Of a DNA stretch of 64,000 bases, positions 1 to 12,404 are shown in pieces (positions within the stretch are counted from its first letter, which is position 1; each line of letters opens with the position of its first letter). The notes under the pieces were generated by a model. It was not told the origin of the DNA and searched no databases. It saw nothing but the letters and a program-made list of their open reading frames with translations. Where the stretch lies: the NCBI GenBank assembly GCA_021292105.1, contig CM037870.1, positions 47,298,508 through 47,362,507 on the forward strand. Reading direction: 5' to 3'. Source of the DNA: Anadara kagoshimensis (Eukaryota > Mollusca > Bivalvia > Arcoida > Arcidae). The translations under genes and the position numbers were made by a program.

Positions 1-87
1 GAAGCAGTAACTCAAAATTTTGAAGAGTCATGTATAACACAAGTCAGGTGGAATCAAAAACCTTCCACTCTCCAGAGGATGCTATAC

Positions 88-243
88 CGGTGTAGCTAGC
101 TAACAGAAGGTGCTAACCCTTCCAGAAAACTCTGTCTCATTCCCTGGTGGAAGTTCGCGTGTTTAACCTACTTGTCAGTTTCAACGTTTTTTTACTTTAC
201 TACCGGATTGTGATTTGGACATGGATAAGTATGTTTGTTTTTC
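88..243 (+). repeat. Family B repeat, 3' half
   Basis: This is a copy of the dispersed ~400-bp family B, recognised by its order of landmarks: GTGTAGCTAGCTAA, a GTGCTNACCCTTCC block, CCCTGGTGGAAGTTC, CTTGTCAGTTTC and the 3' end TTGTGATTTGGACATGGAT. Only the 3' half is present; the segment starting GCTATGGTAGAG is missing. The function and class of family B are unknown to me. Confidence 0.75.
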
Positions 244-576
244 ATGGTATAACTGCTTCATTAATTGAATGGGGCAATCTTGAACTGTGATATGATACAC
301 ATCTGTTTTAAGAAACAGGAGTAGTAGTTATTTATGCAATCATAAATCAGTAGATTAAATTATTCACATGGTATGGTAAACGGTGATTTAAGATGAGAAG
401 ACATTACAACGTGAGAATGTTGTCGTGGTATGGATTAGTATATTCACTATATTGGGTAATTGAATAGCCTTTTGTGTCCCTGGAAAGATCATACCTAAAC
501 TCAGTTCTGTGTGACAGAACATGATTGAAAGAACTCGGCGGTAGTTAACTATAGTCAGTCCCACTAGTATTTGGTG

Positions 577-876
577 TGGAAGCGCGTGGCCTAGTGGTTA
601 AGGCGTTGGACTCATGATTCGAAGGTCGTGGGTTCGATCCCTGGAGCGGGCGATGTGTTGTGTCCTTGAGCAAGACACTTAATTTCACGTTGTTCCAGTT
701 CACTCAGCTGAAAAATAAATGAGTACCAGCAAAATGCTGGGGGTTAACCCTGCGATGGACCGGCGTCCCATTCAGGGGAGAGTCTTGTACTCTCAGTCGC
801 TTAACGCCACCAAAACCGGGATAAGCTCCGGCCTGATGGGCCTAATGGCTCGGGACAGACTTTAACTTTAACTTTA
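577..876 (+). repeat. tRNA-derived SINE with perfect 14-bp target duplication
   Basis: The 5' head is tRNA-like: a box A region (TGGCCTAGTGGTTAAGG) near 589 and a box B (GGTTCGATCCC) near 632. A ~200-bp body follows that contains TGTTGTGTCCTTGAGCAAG and AACCGGGATAAGCTCCGG. The 3' tail is a short ACTTTA/CTTTAA repeat. Exact copies of ACTAGTATTTGGTG flank the element at 563-576 and 877-890. Such a perfect duplication argues for a fairly recent LINE-mobilised insertion. The body resembles conserved SINE domains shared among molluscs and other invertebrates, but I cannot name the family without a search. Confidence 0.88.
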
Positions 877-926
877 ACTAGTATTTGGTGAGACAAAAGA
901 ATGTGTGCCATCCCTTTTTTGGGTGT

Positions 927-942
927 GTGTGTGTGTGTGTGC
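927..942. repeat. (GT)n microsatellite
   Basis: This is a short uninterrupted GT dinucleotide run following TTTTTTGGG. Confidence 0.9.
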
Positions 943-1006
943 ACAATAACCCGATAATAAATTTGGACATTTCCCGGGATAGGCAATGCCTATTTTCATA
1001 TTATAT

Positions 1007-1372
1007 GCTATGGTAGAGCCTGATCTCACTACGGGAACTTTAAACAACGAAGCATACTGCTTACAAATACATTGTTGACCGTGCAAGGATACTGCAAGCC
1101 CCCCCTAAAGTTTTAAAGCCGTCAACACGATATTGTAGATGAATTATGTCTCTGTATTCAAAATTACCTTGGATATGTTTGACGTCCCAGGGTTCCATGT
1201 TGCTTTTATTTTAATTTGGCTGGCTGGAGAAGAGGTAATTGTCCTTACTGAGCACCCGCCTTATGTCCGTGGTGGAAGTTCACATGTTTAATTAAATGTG
1301 CCAGTTTCAAAGTTTTGACTTTGCTTTGGGATTTGATTTGGACATGGATTCATCATTGATATGTTTGTCTTT
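1007..1372 (+). repeat. Family B repeat, nearly full length
   Basis: The copy starts at GCTATGGTAGAGCC, the same 5' landmark seen at 12680 and 20152, and ends in the GATTTGGACATGGATT block. It has small internal deletions and lacks the GTAGCTAGCTAA block. Copies of this length define the family as about 365-400 bp. Confidence 0.75.
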
Positions 1373-1379
1373 AGTATTT

Positions 1380-2460
1380 CGGAATCAATGTAAAAGATGC
1401 AAAATTGGCCTTCCATTCTTGTATTGGGTCTCTCAACAATCTATACAAGAAGAAATCGCAGATATACTTATACATAATACACTGTTATTATAACGCAAAT
1501 CTTGAAGTCGTCAACGATGCTCTTCAGTCCTATTCAGATAAAGTCAAATCTTGTACCAACCAAATGTGGATTCTAAAAACTTTAAAGAATTAAAAATATC
1601 TTTTTTCTTATGTCTGGTAAAAAGTATAAAGCATTTTTCAATTTTCTATACTTAACACCAATATCTCTAGAACTCAGTCGGAATGTCTTCAACAAGTCAT
1701 TCACTTGCCATTCTTTTACAAAAACCGTTAAGTCATCTAGTGATCATGATGAATAGGGAATCTGGATATTTTGCAAAGCACCATGCGGATTGCAAACAAA
1801 ACGTGTACTGAGGATACAATAAACATAATGTGATAATAGACAGCAGATTTGTTGAGTTTGGTAATATAATTTTCCAACAACAATCGTTATATCAACTGGC
1901 TCAAACTGTAGATTTATTTTCTGATTTGTACATGTTTCGTTATGTATTCATATAAAGCAGACTAGTAGTGTAGAACCTTGGTAAATAAGGGGAGATGAAT
2001 GTGGTAAAATCATCCAACTTATCATACAGATATATCAATGACGTTTTTCTCTTAATTAGTGCCTATCTTAAATTGGTGTTTGGAGACAATGTTTTTCATT
2101 ATGTTGACCCAGACATATTGCAAGCCTGGTCTTACAAAGACCTTTGTTTTGTGTTTGTAATACACATACGGTATGCATTTGGAACAACATTTATAGGATA
2201 AGAATTTTGATTCTAGATACCTCTTTCAGTGTAAATTTGTTAAATGCGATAGATTGATTTCTGGAAACATACATGACATTTATGCACTGACCTATTTTAG
2301 ATAAGATAAAATAAACACGTTCAATATACTTTATAAAAACGATAATTGTGAATAATTAAAATGTTTCCTCGAAACGGAAATGAAAAATAACCGGAACAAT
2401 TTACAATTGGTTTTATTTGTGTGAGAGCTTACCGAGATTTACATTTGTATCGGGTGTCTT
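1380..2460. other. No gene seen
   Basis: This is AT-rich sequence with only short chance ORFs. I see no splice-consistent exon chain, RNA gene or clear repeat. Confidence 0.5.
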
Positions 2461-3190
2461 GCCTCCAGCAGAGTATCCATCATTTTTACAGGTATGATTT
2501 TTTTGCAGTTTTTAAAAATTTACAAATGACACCTCAATTACCTCTGTAGTATATTAGAGCAATACAGTAACTTGGAATTGGCGTGTTTTCGCGCATAGGT
2601 CGCAGATTCTACAAATGATTTCGTTATTATTAACGGAGTACATTCATATAAAGCAAGATGATTAGTCAAATCTTTGCGGACAACCGTTTAGTGAAGCATA
2701 CACATATAAAATATATCATTTTTGGAAATATTAAAATAAAAATGTATCCATTACGGACATAAACTCTGTTGACATTTTAGCTACTGCACTACGTTGACCA
2801 TAAAGCAAGATTTATGCATACTGTTAGCTCGCTTTTGACTGATGTAGTACTGGTTTCCAAGCAAGACAACAGGTACAGGTGGAATCTAGGATTTTGATAT
2901 GTTGTACGTCCTAATCAAGAATATTTCACTCGTATCGAGACGTCACTGGCTATAGGTGATGTGTAAGAAATTTTGATTTGCAATGGCACAAAGCAATGTG
3001 CAGGAAGGGTTCTTTAGCGTACATGCACATATGTTAAAATTCATTTATTAGATAAAATGTCAAAATAAAATTTTTAAAAAAATCCGTTCTATTTCACACT
3101 AGTATTTAATTGGTAAAATGGATCGATCCATATGAATTTAATTTAGATTTTACAAATAGAAAAAATAAACAACTAGTAATAATATTTTTA

Positions 3191-3193
<3 letters not shown>

Positions 3194-3237
<44 letters not shown>
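3194..3237. repeat. (AAT)n microsatellite
   Basis: A run of about 14 AAT/ATA trinucleotides. It produces a poly-asparagine stretch in a chance plus-strand ORF that should not be read as a gene. Confidence 0.95.
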
Positions 3238-3239
<2 letters not shown>

Positions 3240-4707
3240 CTAAAATATCGCACGTCCAGACACATAAAATTAGCTTAAACTATAATGCGGAATTAAATTT
3301 TAAAATTGGGTACTAGTGTTTACATTAAAAATAAGCATGTCATAGAGATTTTTTAAAATATTTTAGATAAAAATGTGTGATTGGTGTATTACTATTCGAT
3401 TTCTCTTTTCTTAGTAAATGATCAAAATTTCGGTCATTAAATTTTAATTAATTTTTCTTGTGCCAATCACAAAGGTTGTGCCCAGTAAAGGTTATTTCCG
3501 TGTTTGTCTCTCCCCTTTCCCAAATATTCCACAGTGCATAGATATTTCTTCCGCCTTTAAAGTTAATGCTTACAAGGTTTTCTTACTTTCTTTATATGGG
3601 ATGATTTATATAAAAATATTTACATATTTATGCAATTTTCAAAGTTACTAATATCAAAAGATAATTTCTGTTAAATATAAGTATCGGAAAAAATTCATCT
3701 CTTTTTCAAATATTCGTCGATAGACCTTCCGCTTTTGTACATGTAGGTCAATGCCAACTACATGTAGTAAACCATTGTGTCTGTATATAATGATTACAAC
3801 CAACCAAATGGCAACAAGCTACGTACTATAGAAATTTTAAACAAAATATAAAATCGAACCTTATGTTTTAAACTCAAACAAGTCTTCTCGTAATATTTTT
3901 CGAGGCTTCGTTGTGGTAGTCTACCTATTAAAATAGAAACTGGTCGCTTCAGTAACCCCCCACTGCCTCTGGCTGATAGAATTTGTCAGTTTTGCAACAG
4001 CAAAAGTGTTTAAGATGAGTTCCATTTTCTCATGGCGTGTCCATTGTACTGTGACCTCGGGTATAAATTGACCACCTGGGCAGCAGAGATGTATGATGGT
4101 TTTAATGTTTTATCAGTAGTGGATCAGTTTTATTATTTTATGACCAGTGATGATATGGTATCTTGTATTTTAACCACAGTCCAGGTTATGTTCAAAAGGC
4201 GGGAGAATTTTATTAATTTTATTATGTAGTATCTGTATTTTAGTACTTTTTAAAGACAACAGCTTTTTAATATTGAACTGTGATGCTTTTTAAAAACTGT
4301 ATACTTTTTTAAATGTATACTGTACATTTAATGCTATTTTTATGTTCTTAACTATAGCATAGTTAATTGTTTTCATGTGTATTAAATAGTGAAAGTGTCT
4401 CATAAGTCAATAATGGCTGGGCATTAATACTTTTAGTGTATTTATTAGATATGTATTAATATGTGGCACTATAATAAAATAATTTATTATTATATTATTT
4501 ATTATTATTCTATACTTTCTGTATATGGGGTGTCTTATATATACATGAAATATTCGCATTTTCCGTCATGTCTGCACGTGTAGGCGAAGAAAGAAATTTC
4601 TACCGTCGTTTCTTCATCTCAAACATAGGAAGATGAAATAAAATGGTATCTTTCTTTTTCTTCATGTGTCAGGTCTGGTCTTGCAGACATATACAGTGTT
4701 TATTACA

Positions 4708-4870
4708 AAACCTGTTTTAATTTTGCAGCATTTTGACAATCGTTACGGAATAAAATTAAATTTCTCATCAGTAGTGGTTAGATCAAAGTTTTGAAAATCC
4801 AAATATTTTTAAGATGTTGAGATATGAAAAATTGAAGGAACATAATATTTTTTTTACCAAATTCACATAT
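4708..4870 (-). repeat. Family H repeat with decayed hammerhead
   Basis: Read on the minus strand, this matches the family H copies at 58262-58490 and 12405-12545: an AT-rich body with an AACATCTT motif, then ACTACTGATGAG, then a GCAAAATTAAAAC tail. The hammerhead core is damaged. The GAAAC that should follow stem II reads GTAAC, and stem II no longer pairs well. Confidence 0.7.
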
Positions 4871-5078
4871 ACTTTTTTGTACTTTTAAGCTTTTCCTGTG
4901 ACTGAAGATACGATGAATAATTTATGTTTTGCTAATGGGTGAAATAGGGAAACACGAAATCTTTAACATTTATACAAATGTACCAAACAATATGGACATC
5001 CATATAAAAACAAAGGTCCAGGGCCGGTGAGGCAATTTATATACATGGTGTATTAACATATATGTTTTTGAATTTCAG

Positions 5079-5107
5079 GCAAACAGTTATCGATTGTTTG
5101 TGGAAAG
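5079..5107 (+). other. Putative 5' UTR part of first coding exon
   Basis: TTTGAATTTCAG at 5067-5078 is a good acceptor, and 29 bases follow before the ATG at 5108. At least one non-coding exon therefore probably lies further upstream. I could not place it with confidence; a GTATG donor after TTTTACAG near 2491 is one candidate. Confidence 0.4.
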
Positions 5108-8100
5108 ATGAATTTGTTACACATTTTGGCCTTTGCTACTCAGGTAATGTTAAACTTATATATTGTTTTCTCGCAAAAATTGTTATTGGTTATTGGCCAT
5201 ATACACGTATTACCCCTTTTTCTATCTATTAAGCATTTATTCGTGGTTTGTTTATTCACTGTCATGTGGAAAATGTGTCAAAATTTGTCGACTTCAAAGC
5301 CATAATTGAATATCCCGTTGCTGTTTCATCAGATCCAATATATTGAAAACATGTATGGTTTCCAATTTGTTTTGTGTATACGTAGTCACCGTCATGTAGA
5401 AACCATGAATATATTTTCTGTGTTTTTTTTAATTAGATCCAATATTTTTTAAAATAAATTTGATTTTAGGTTTGTTTTGTGTATTCCCTATCATGTGGAA
5501 AACAACATGTCAAAAGAGGCCGTCTTTGTTGTCTACCTGTCTTTAACTGTGCACCTGGTAAGTAAATTCGAAATATAGTACATAAATTCCTTTTATTCTG
5601 GACAACAGACACACGATTAAAAATATTTTGTGAAAAAAGAAAATTAACTAACTGCTTTCCCTTCCTAAGCACCTGAACTCGTTTCCAGTGGTGATTTAAA
5701 TTATTTACTTGCTATTAGGATTGTGATTTAAACATTTTTTTAAATGTTTAGATTATTGGTTATCTCTTTGTAGGTCCACTGGTGAACAACTAGCTCTCCT
5801 TTACAGATACGTAATTTGCTTCCTTTGTGGCTTAGGAGCTTAATTTTTTGTCATCTCTATATTGAACCAGTTACTACATGTATTACCAAACATTCCCAAA
5901 TCACGGTTGAGATTTTAAACAAAGAATACATTTCGGAATATTGTGATGTGTTGCTTAATTTATTCCCAAATTATAACTACAAGCAACTAAATCTTTCGAA
6001 ATTAATTTTGATAATATGTATGCATTTATATGAGATTTCACGTATACTTTATTATAGGACACTTCATAGCGCCATGTTCAGAGATGTACGGAAGTGAAAG
6101 ATGTACAATATGTCCTCGCGGGCATGCGCAACCTGATTTTATATCATCTCTAGACAATGAAAGGGATTGTTTTCTAAAGAAAGGCGAATGTACAGCTTAT
6201 GGTAAAAAATTGTACTACATTTACATTAATTTTATATTAACAAAATCACAAATGCAATTCAGAGTGGAATATAGTATAAATAGTACCCTGGTCAAGTTAA
6301 GGGAAATGTGGAGGATTTTCTCCCCGCGGCAACATTCCCAAGGGGATAGAATCCTTTATATTTCCCTCAACCAAAGAGCGTTATTTACTATATTATACCG
6401 AAAATAAGGCGTTCTCTAGTTCATTCACCTTTAATTATAATAATCTGTAATATTGACTAGAAATAATTTGGTAGATCCAAACAGCAAACAAAAACCTGAA
6501 AGCAAGTACTTAGCAGTAACAGTAACCAAGGTGATAAAAACATAGAAACAAGCTCTTTGTTATAACCAATTGCAAGGGGACAAAAACGTCACATCAGGCA
6601 CTTGACAGCAACAAATAAAAACCCATAAACATAAAAAGAACTTGGTAATAGCTAACGCAAAAATAAATATGACACAATAAAGGCAAACGATATAAAAATA
6701 AGACAAGACTGGGTAGAAAAAAAACTCGAGGAAACAAAATAAGCTATCAAGTACTCAAGTCGAAGTGAATTTTAAAGTGAAATCTTTTACACTATTTTTA
6801 ACTTAGCTGACATCTAGTCATTCCTAAATGCGTAAAAGACATGTTTTACTGTATTAAACAGTGAACCATCAATCCGACATGTATATGTTCTCAATACTAT
6901 TTTTAAACACAGAATTTAGAATAATATTTGCATGGACAATATATATATACATGTAATTCGAAAAATAAACAACAGGAATAGAATGATATCGTCATTTATG
7001 TAGTTTCTGTTTCCATGCTGTTTTACCTTTTGTTATGTTACCATACATTACCATTTTCATAGACACAAAGATATAATATCGAATGACTATGTTTGTTTCA
7101 GATTTGACTAACTCCAAGGAGCGTGAATATTGTTACCCGAAACATTGTAAATGTAACAAAGATCGATGTTTTAAAGATGACCACTGCGTATGTGTTAAAG
7201 TCGAACCTTGTCCGGTCAACCAAACGATGGATGCTGCAACCGGAGGTATAGATGTTAATCAAAAACAAATATACTAATCCATGTCCAAATCACAATCCAG
7301 AAGCAAAGTAAAAACTTAGGAACTGACAAGTTAGGTTAGACACGTGAACATCCGGAAGGGTAAGCACCTCCTGTTTAGCTAGCTACACCCGCCACGTGTG
7401 TAATCAAAATTGTGTGAAAGGAACATGGAACTATAAGACGTCAAATATATCCAGGGCAATCCTGGACACAGAGACATCTAACTTATCAACAATACTGTGA
7501 TGACGGCCATAAAACTTTTTGAGGGCCTTGATAAGCCTAGGCTTGCAATATCCCTGAGTCAACAATTTATTAAGCGCTGGTAGTTTTCATAATCGATGGT
7601 GCCAATATATGATCATCTCACTATCTCGGTTACATTAACTAATGTAAGTCATGCCCCAATACAAATCGATTTATTTCCTTCATCTGGATTAGATCATTAG
7701 TAATAGCTTTTCATTTTTTTCAACGAGAAGAATTTTATCAACTATTTTAAACCTGCAAACGTTTCTCATTGGAATCTTTTCCGTTTGCAGATGATGAAAT
7801 CTAAAGGCACAGACAGTTTCAAAAACCTACATTAACATAACCTCACGAAGGATTTTATCAAATCAAAATAACAAGATTCTAAACGACCATTTGACTTTAA
7901 CATTTTATATCATTTACTTGACAACAGTTTTTGCTTAAGTGTTAAATCCTAAAGACAAGTCCAATCATGCAATTTCTAAAAATTCAATCAGATATCATAA
8001 AAACGGAAGCACTGAATTGAAAAACCTTTACATATCTCAGTATTACACACGGAGAAGGACCAAGGATCTCCATTACTCGAACTACGAAATAAGTTTATGG

Positions 8101-11095
8101 GGGTCCTCCTCCATAATGTCCTTTATATACCTAATGCAGGTTCAGGCTACCATTTTGTGTTGTTCTTACATTTTGGTATAATTGGATCGGGATGCACTAT
8201 AAAAACTTTCATAAAAGCATGCATGTAAATCAATGTCCAAACCACAATCCCAAAGCAAAGTTAAAACTTTAAAACTGGTGAATAAGGTAACACCAGGAAA
8301 GTGAGGCTGGGTGGATGGAGAAAACGTCCAACCTTTGATTTTATGTCGCTCCCCAATCCCAATGAGGTTATAATTTTTTCTTCAATATGTCTTTTTCAGC
8401 TTGTGTGTCATGTCCAAAGTTTTCCTATAAGCATGAGGTTGGCTGTGGACCATGTACAATGGATACGAAAGCTTGGATGTAAGAAAGTTTCTAACATAAT
8501 TTATTGTTTGGATTATTACTAAACCTGTTTTAATTTGCAACAGTAGACGGTTGTTTCGAAGTCAAATTTCTAACTATATAGAAGTGCAGTAATGGCACTT
8601 TTGCGTCTTGGTGTCCTTGGTTCTGAATCTTAAACATTTAATGGATTAGGTTATATACTCTGTCAACAAACTTTAAGGCACGCTCAATAGTTTCTGACAG
8701 GTTCATTTGAATAAACAATATGGTTATAAAAAGTTACCCTTTTCAATTCACTGATATTGAAATAGAATGTTAATTGTACCTTTCGAATCACAAGTAATTG
8801 ATTTGATGTTATACCCTGTCTCAGTTCAAGAATACTGTATTATATTGCAATGCTAGTTAACTCAAAATTAAAAAAAATAAAGTAATTTTTATCCGTTTCA
8901 GAAATGACCGGATGTTAATGAACAGACGGGAGAGACGACATTACGAGTTCCCTGGTAAGTCTAACCTTTTATTCGACCATCAGTTTTAAAGACTTGAGCA
9001 ATCAAATGTTTTGTGTATATTTCGATAGCTTTATTTATAATCTCAAGTAAAATCGAATGTAGTAATATACTTCCACAGTTGTCTTTCTTTTGATGTTGGT
9101 ATTCTAGAAGTAAGGTATAAATGAATACGTTACAGGAAAAGCGGCTTTTCCGTCTATATAAATGCTCGATAACGTAATTTATCATATACTTTGTAGTAAA
9201 ATACGTAGTTTCTGCACGCTAAGATACGGCTAAAATGACGTCACCATATCACCGACCGCACGCGCCCGGTCGAAAATGCCGTAACACCGGTCTGATATCA
9301 ATATCGGACCGGCTACACAGAACAAATAGATCTAACCACTATATCAATTAAAATTCTTCGATGGCATCCTTACTCCTTATAAAGGTCGCCCGCGAAGGAA
9401 TATTGTGCGAATGGGATTATTTGGAGGAGTGCATTTAAACTTGTCTAAATACCTGTAGTCTAATTTTGCCGCCAAGTTGAATTTTGTGTTATATTCTTGA
9501 TAAATGTCTGTATTTAATGCATGTATTTGTTTTAAATGGTAAAAAAATAAGTTAATGATAAACAGAATAAAACATGGTGAAATCCATATCATATGCCATA
9601 TCAGACCTCGACCGATATCAAACCTAGGGCTAAAGCCCTCGGTCTGATATGGGGGTCTCGGTCAGATATGGAAAATGATATGGATTTCACCATGTATTAT
9701 TCTATATGTATATTATCGTTTTAATTTCATTCCATGGAGTTTGCTATTATCTCATAGAATGCAACGTTATTCGAAAAATGTTGCATCTTTACCTTGAACG
9801 TATACATAAGTAGCGTACTTATTTTTTTAGTTTTGCCTGTAGTTTATTTTACCAAGATGTACTTTCTTTTTTTTTGTTTCTAATTCTTTTATTGTTGCTA
9901 GTGATTGCCAAGAACTGGTAGTAGCTATAGATCATTATGACGAAGTGAGTTCCCCAAATATAAATATATTCTTTCATAAGAAATATTTAAATTCAAGGTC
10001 AAGCGGAAGGTCAATGTTGTTTGCCTATACTGCTATATATCAAAGTCAAAATCACTATCCCAAAGCTGAAAGTGACATATTAGGTTAAACACGTGTCCTT
10101 CCGCCATGAAGGTAATACAGGTCGGGTGCTCTGGAAGGGCTTGTACCTACTGTTTAGATTGCTAAAACGTGTGCTATTAAAATTGAGAATGAAAGGAACG
10201 CGGAAGTATGGAACATCAAAATTTTGAATACAGAAAAATAATAGTTATCCATCCATATTGAGATTACGGGCATAAGACTTGTTTAGGATATTGATAAGCA
10301 TTGGCTTGCCATATCCTTGTGTCAACAACTTATTTGTAAGGAGCTTTGTTTTATGTATAAAATCGACGTTATGTGAACAAGCTTTACCATACATAGCGTA
10401 TTAGGTCATGATAATATTATTACATTCACATGTTGTTATTATTATTAAAGGATCCCAATGGTATTTTAAATCATTTTTATATAGTTTAAACCCACCAAGT
10501 GACTATTCTAAAATATGTCCGCACTACTGGCATAAGCTGTTTTTGAATTAGAACATTAAGAGGGCAACATGTGTGTTTGTTCAGAATATCACATATACAA
10601 TTCCAGTAAAGGTGTCTTAAGTTCAAATATGTGTTTTGAAATAATTACGAAAGAAAACATTTTGTACAAAGAAATTAAGCTTTTAACTTGATATAATAGT
10701 TTTGGCGCTATAACATACAAGTACGGTTAAATTATTTCTCGATCAACATCATAATTAATAACTTTTTCCAGTTATTAATATAACACACGTGGCGGAAGGA
10801 GAGTCCTAAACAGGAAGAGCGTACCCTTTCGGAGGATCTGGCCTCATTTCTCTGGTAGAAGTTCACATGTTTAAATTAATTTGTCAGTTTCAAAGTTTTA
10901 CTTTGATTTGGTACAGTGATTTAGATGGGGACTTGTATATCTGGTTTTTACTTAGTAAATGTTTGCTTTAAAAATTTTCTTTTAGGTTTGCGGAAAAAGC
11001 TCAGACATGTTTACATGAATCTTAGAAGACTTACAAAAACGTTGAGAAGATACATAGAGGAGAAACCAAAAAGAAGATATTACAAGCGTCTTTGA
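5108..11095 (+). CDS. Secreted TNFR-like cysteine-rich protein, seven coding exons
   Basis: Predicted coding exons are 5108-5143, 5470-5557, 6058-6201, 7102-7245, 8400-8478, 8902-8954 and 10986-11095. Every internal border is AG/GT and the phases fit throughout, giving 217 residues with no stop before TGA at 11093. The first coding exon probably begins at 5079 after an acceptor, so some 5' UTR lies upstream. Residues 1-20 form a hydrophobic signal peptide starting MNLLHILAF. Residues 32-86 show TNFR-type spacing: CC at 32-33, C39, G42, C48, C57, C60, G63, C79, C86. A second cysteine cluster spans 100-126 and a third 139-156. NQT at 129-131 is a possible N-glycosylation site. Residues 165-217 are strongly basic (about 40% Arg/Lys), with no transmembrane helix or death domain. 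A soluble receptor, decoy or binding protein fits best; the TNFR assignment rests on spacing alone. Family B copies sit in introns 4, 5 and 7-flanking sequence, confirming that the gaps are introns. Confidence 0.72.
6301..6367. repeat. Short foldback hairpin
   Basis: The arms GGGAAATGTGGAGGATT...CTCCCC (6301-6325) and its imperfect reverse complement (6341-6367) face each other across a ~15-base loop. The hairpin lies in intron 3 of the TNFR-like gene. It could be a tiny MITE or a chance palindrome. Confidence 0.55.
7250..7566 (-). repeat. Family B repeat
   Basis: A reverse-orientation copy running from ACTAATCCATGTCCAAATC to GCAATATCCCTGAGTCAACAA. It lacks the segment encoding the GAGCACCCGG block and the extreme 5' end. 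It begins immediately after the donor site of exon 4 of the TNFR-like gene, so part of the apparent ORF past 7245 is repeat. Confidence 0.85.
8222..8335 (-). repeat. Family B repeat, 3' fragment
   Basis: A diverged reverse copy containing CAATGTCCAAACCACAATCC, a remnant of the TTTCACCAGGGAAG block, then GTGAGGCTGGGTGG. It lies just upstream of the exon at 8400. Confidence 0.6.
8519..8575 (-). repeat. Family H fragment
   Basis: Only the hammerhead 3' part and tail remain: on the minus strand TTCGAAACAACCGTCTACTG is followed by AAATTAAAACAGG. The CUGAUGA half is missing, so no ribozyme can form. Confidence 0.55.
9572..9695. repeat. Foldback MITE-like palindrome
   Basis: The sequence ACATGGTGAAATCCATATCA opens the element at 9572, and its exact reverse complement closes it at 9695. 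Similarity between the arms continues inward for about 45 bases (CATATCAGACC-type motifs), and the centre AGGGCTAAAGCCCT is itself a hairpin. It lies in the last intron of the TNFR-like gene. A related GGTCTGATATCAATATCGGACC palindrome occurs near 9290, so the complete element may be larger. No coding capacity. Confidence 0.75.
10036..10332 (-). repeat. Family B repeat
   Basis: A diverged reverse copy in the last intron of the TNFR-like gene, with CGGGTGCTCTGGAAGGGC, GAACATCAAAATTTTGAATAC and GATAAGCATTGGCTTGCCATA landmarks. Confidence 0.75.
10788..10950 (+). repeat. Family B repeat, 3' half
   Basis: This copy starts at ACACACGTGGCGG and runs through AGAGCGTACCCTTTCGGAGG, TTCACATGTTTAAATTAA and the CTTTGATTTGG end. 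It lies just upstream of the terminal exon at 10986. Confidence 0.7.
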
Positions 11096-11341
11096 AACCT
11101 TCAACACACTTTTTATGCAACATTTGGAAGCCCCCTTATGTAGAAAACATCTTTTTTAGTTTCTATCACGCATTACTATTGTGTCAATATAGCGTTTACC
11201 CGTAATCCCACATATACCTCCTATTACATAGAAAACGTTATATTGTTGGATATAACTTAAAAAGTGATCATTGTTATCTCTAATGAAACAAAAAGAACTA
11301 ATAGAATGGAGCACGATGTTTTGTGGCTTTTATTTTACAAA

Positions 11342-11347
11342 AATAAA
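11342..11347 (+). promoter_or_regulatory. Candidate polyadenylation signal
   Basis: AATAAA lies about 245 bases after the TGA of the TNFR-like gene and in the right orientation. In sequence this AT-rich the motif occurs often by chance. Confidence 0.35.
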
Positions 11348-12404
11348 TAGGTATATGGATACAAAATAGAACGATTGATAAAAATATTAAAAAAAAAAAC
11401 TATTTTAATCCATGTCTTTCATTTCCATAACTTCCTTGATCGGTATCAAATACGATTTAACTCAGGTGCCTACGCCTTATATTGTGTTTTCGTTATAGTT
11501 TATGTGCAAGTATATAGAAATACACATTTTACTCATAGATATAATACAGGTATGCCTTTAGATAGTAAAATGTTTTGAATAAAATCTTTATTAATTGAAC
11601 AATTTATTTAGATGAAGATAAAAGTAGTTTAAATAATAAAATCGGTTATCACTCATTGGACAATTAATTTGCACATCTCACGAATAATGCGACAATGTAA
11701 ATGTAGGTCATCATATATAAATTGTCCATTATAGCTAATTATGTATATAAACTGGCGTTTCTGTATTGCTGTGTTCTACTTTCTGTTTTTTAACTTTGAA
11801 CTAAATATCTCTTTTGGTGAACTAAGTATTCCCGAGGATTTCGTTCACATGGGAGGCAATAATAGACCTAATAGCAAAAAATATTTTTCATTCATGAAAA
11901 AGTGAACTTAACTCTGTACATAGAGCAATTTTTGATCTTTTTAACAAAACAACAAATATGACTATGTCAAAATTATCCCTTTTGTACCTTCTTACTTGGA
12001 GCAACAACAAATGCTATGTCATAATTGGAATATCCATGATGATCACACCTGGACAAAACCCGAACAACAATGACCTACCTGACCCTGAATGCCCTGATGT
12101 AACTTTAAATGAGGCCCAATTGGTGTATAAACTTGATCAAATTTCCAAAATTTTCGCAAAATTTCTCTATGTAGAAAAGAAATGAACAATAATGGTTTTA
12201 ATTAAAATATAATTTGGTTAGGTCAGTGCATTTTATTGATAGTTTAATGAAACCATTTTCAATTAAAAGAAATAAATAATAAAAACCATGTGCACTCAAT
12301 ATATGAAAACACAGTAGTATTGTGAAATAAACATTGTTCTTCAAAGTTTGTTAAATCGTTTAAAGTATTCTATTAGATAGATTTGGTAAAATAAACTTTC
12401 GTTC

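Noticed and set aside
6030..6407. A 125-residue ORF taken as a gene by itself
   Set aside because: Only 6058-6201 is coding, as an exon of the TNFR-like gene; the rest reads into introns and a hairpin.
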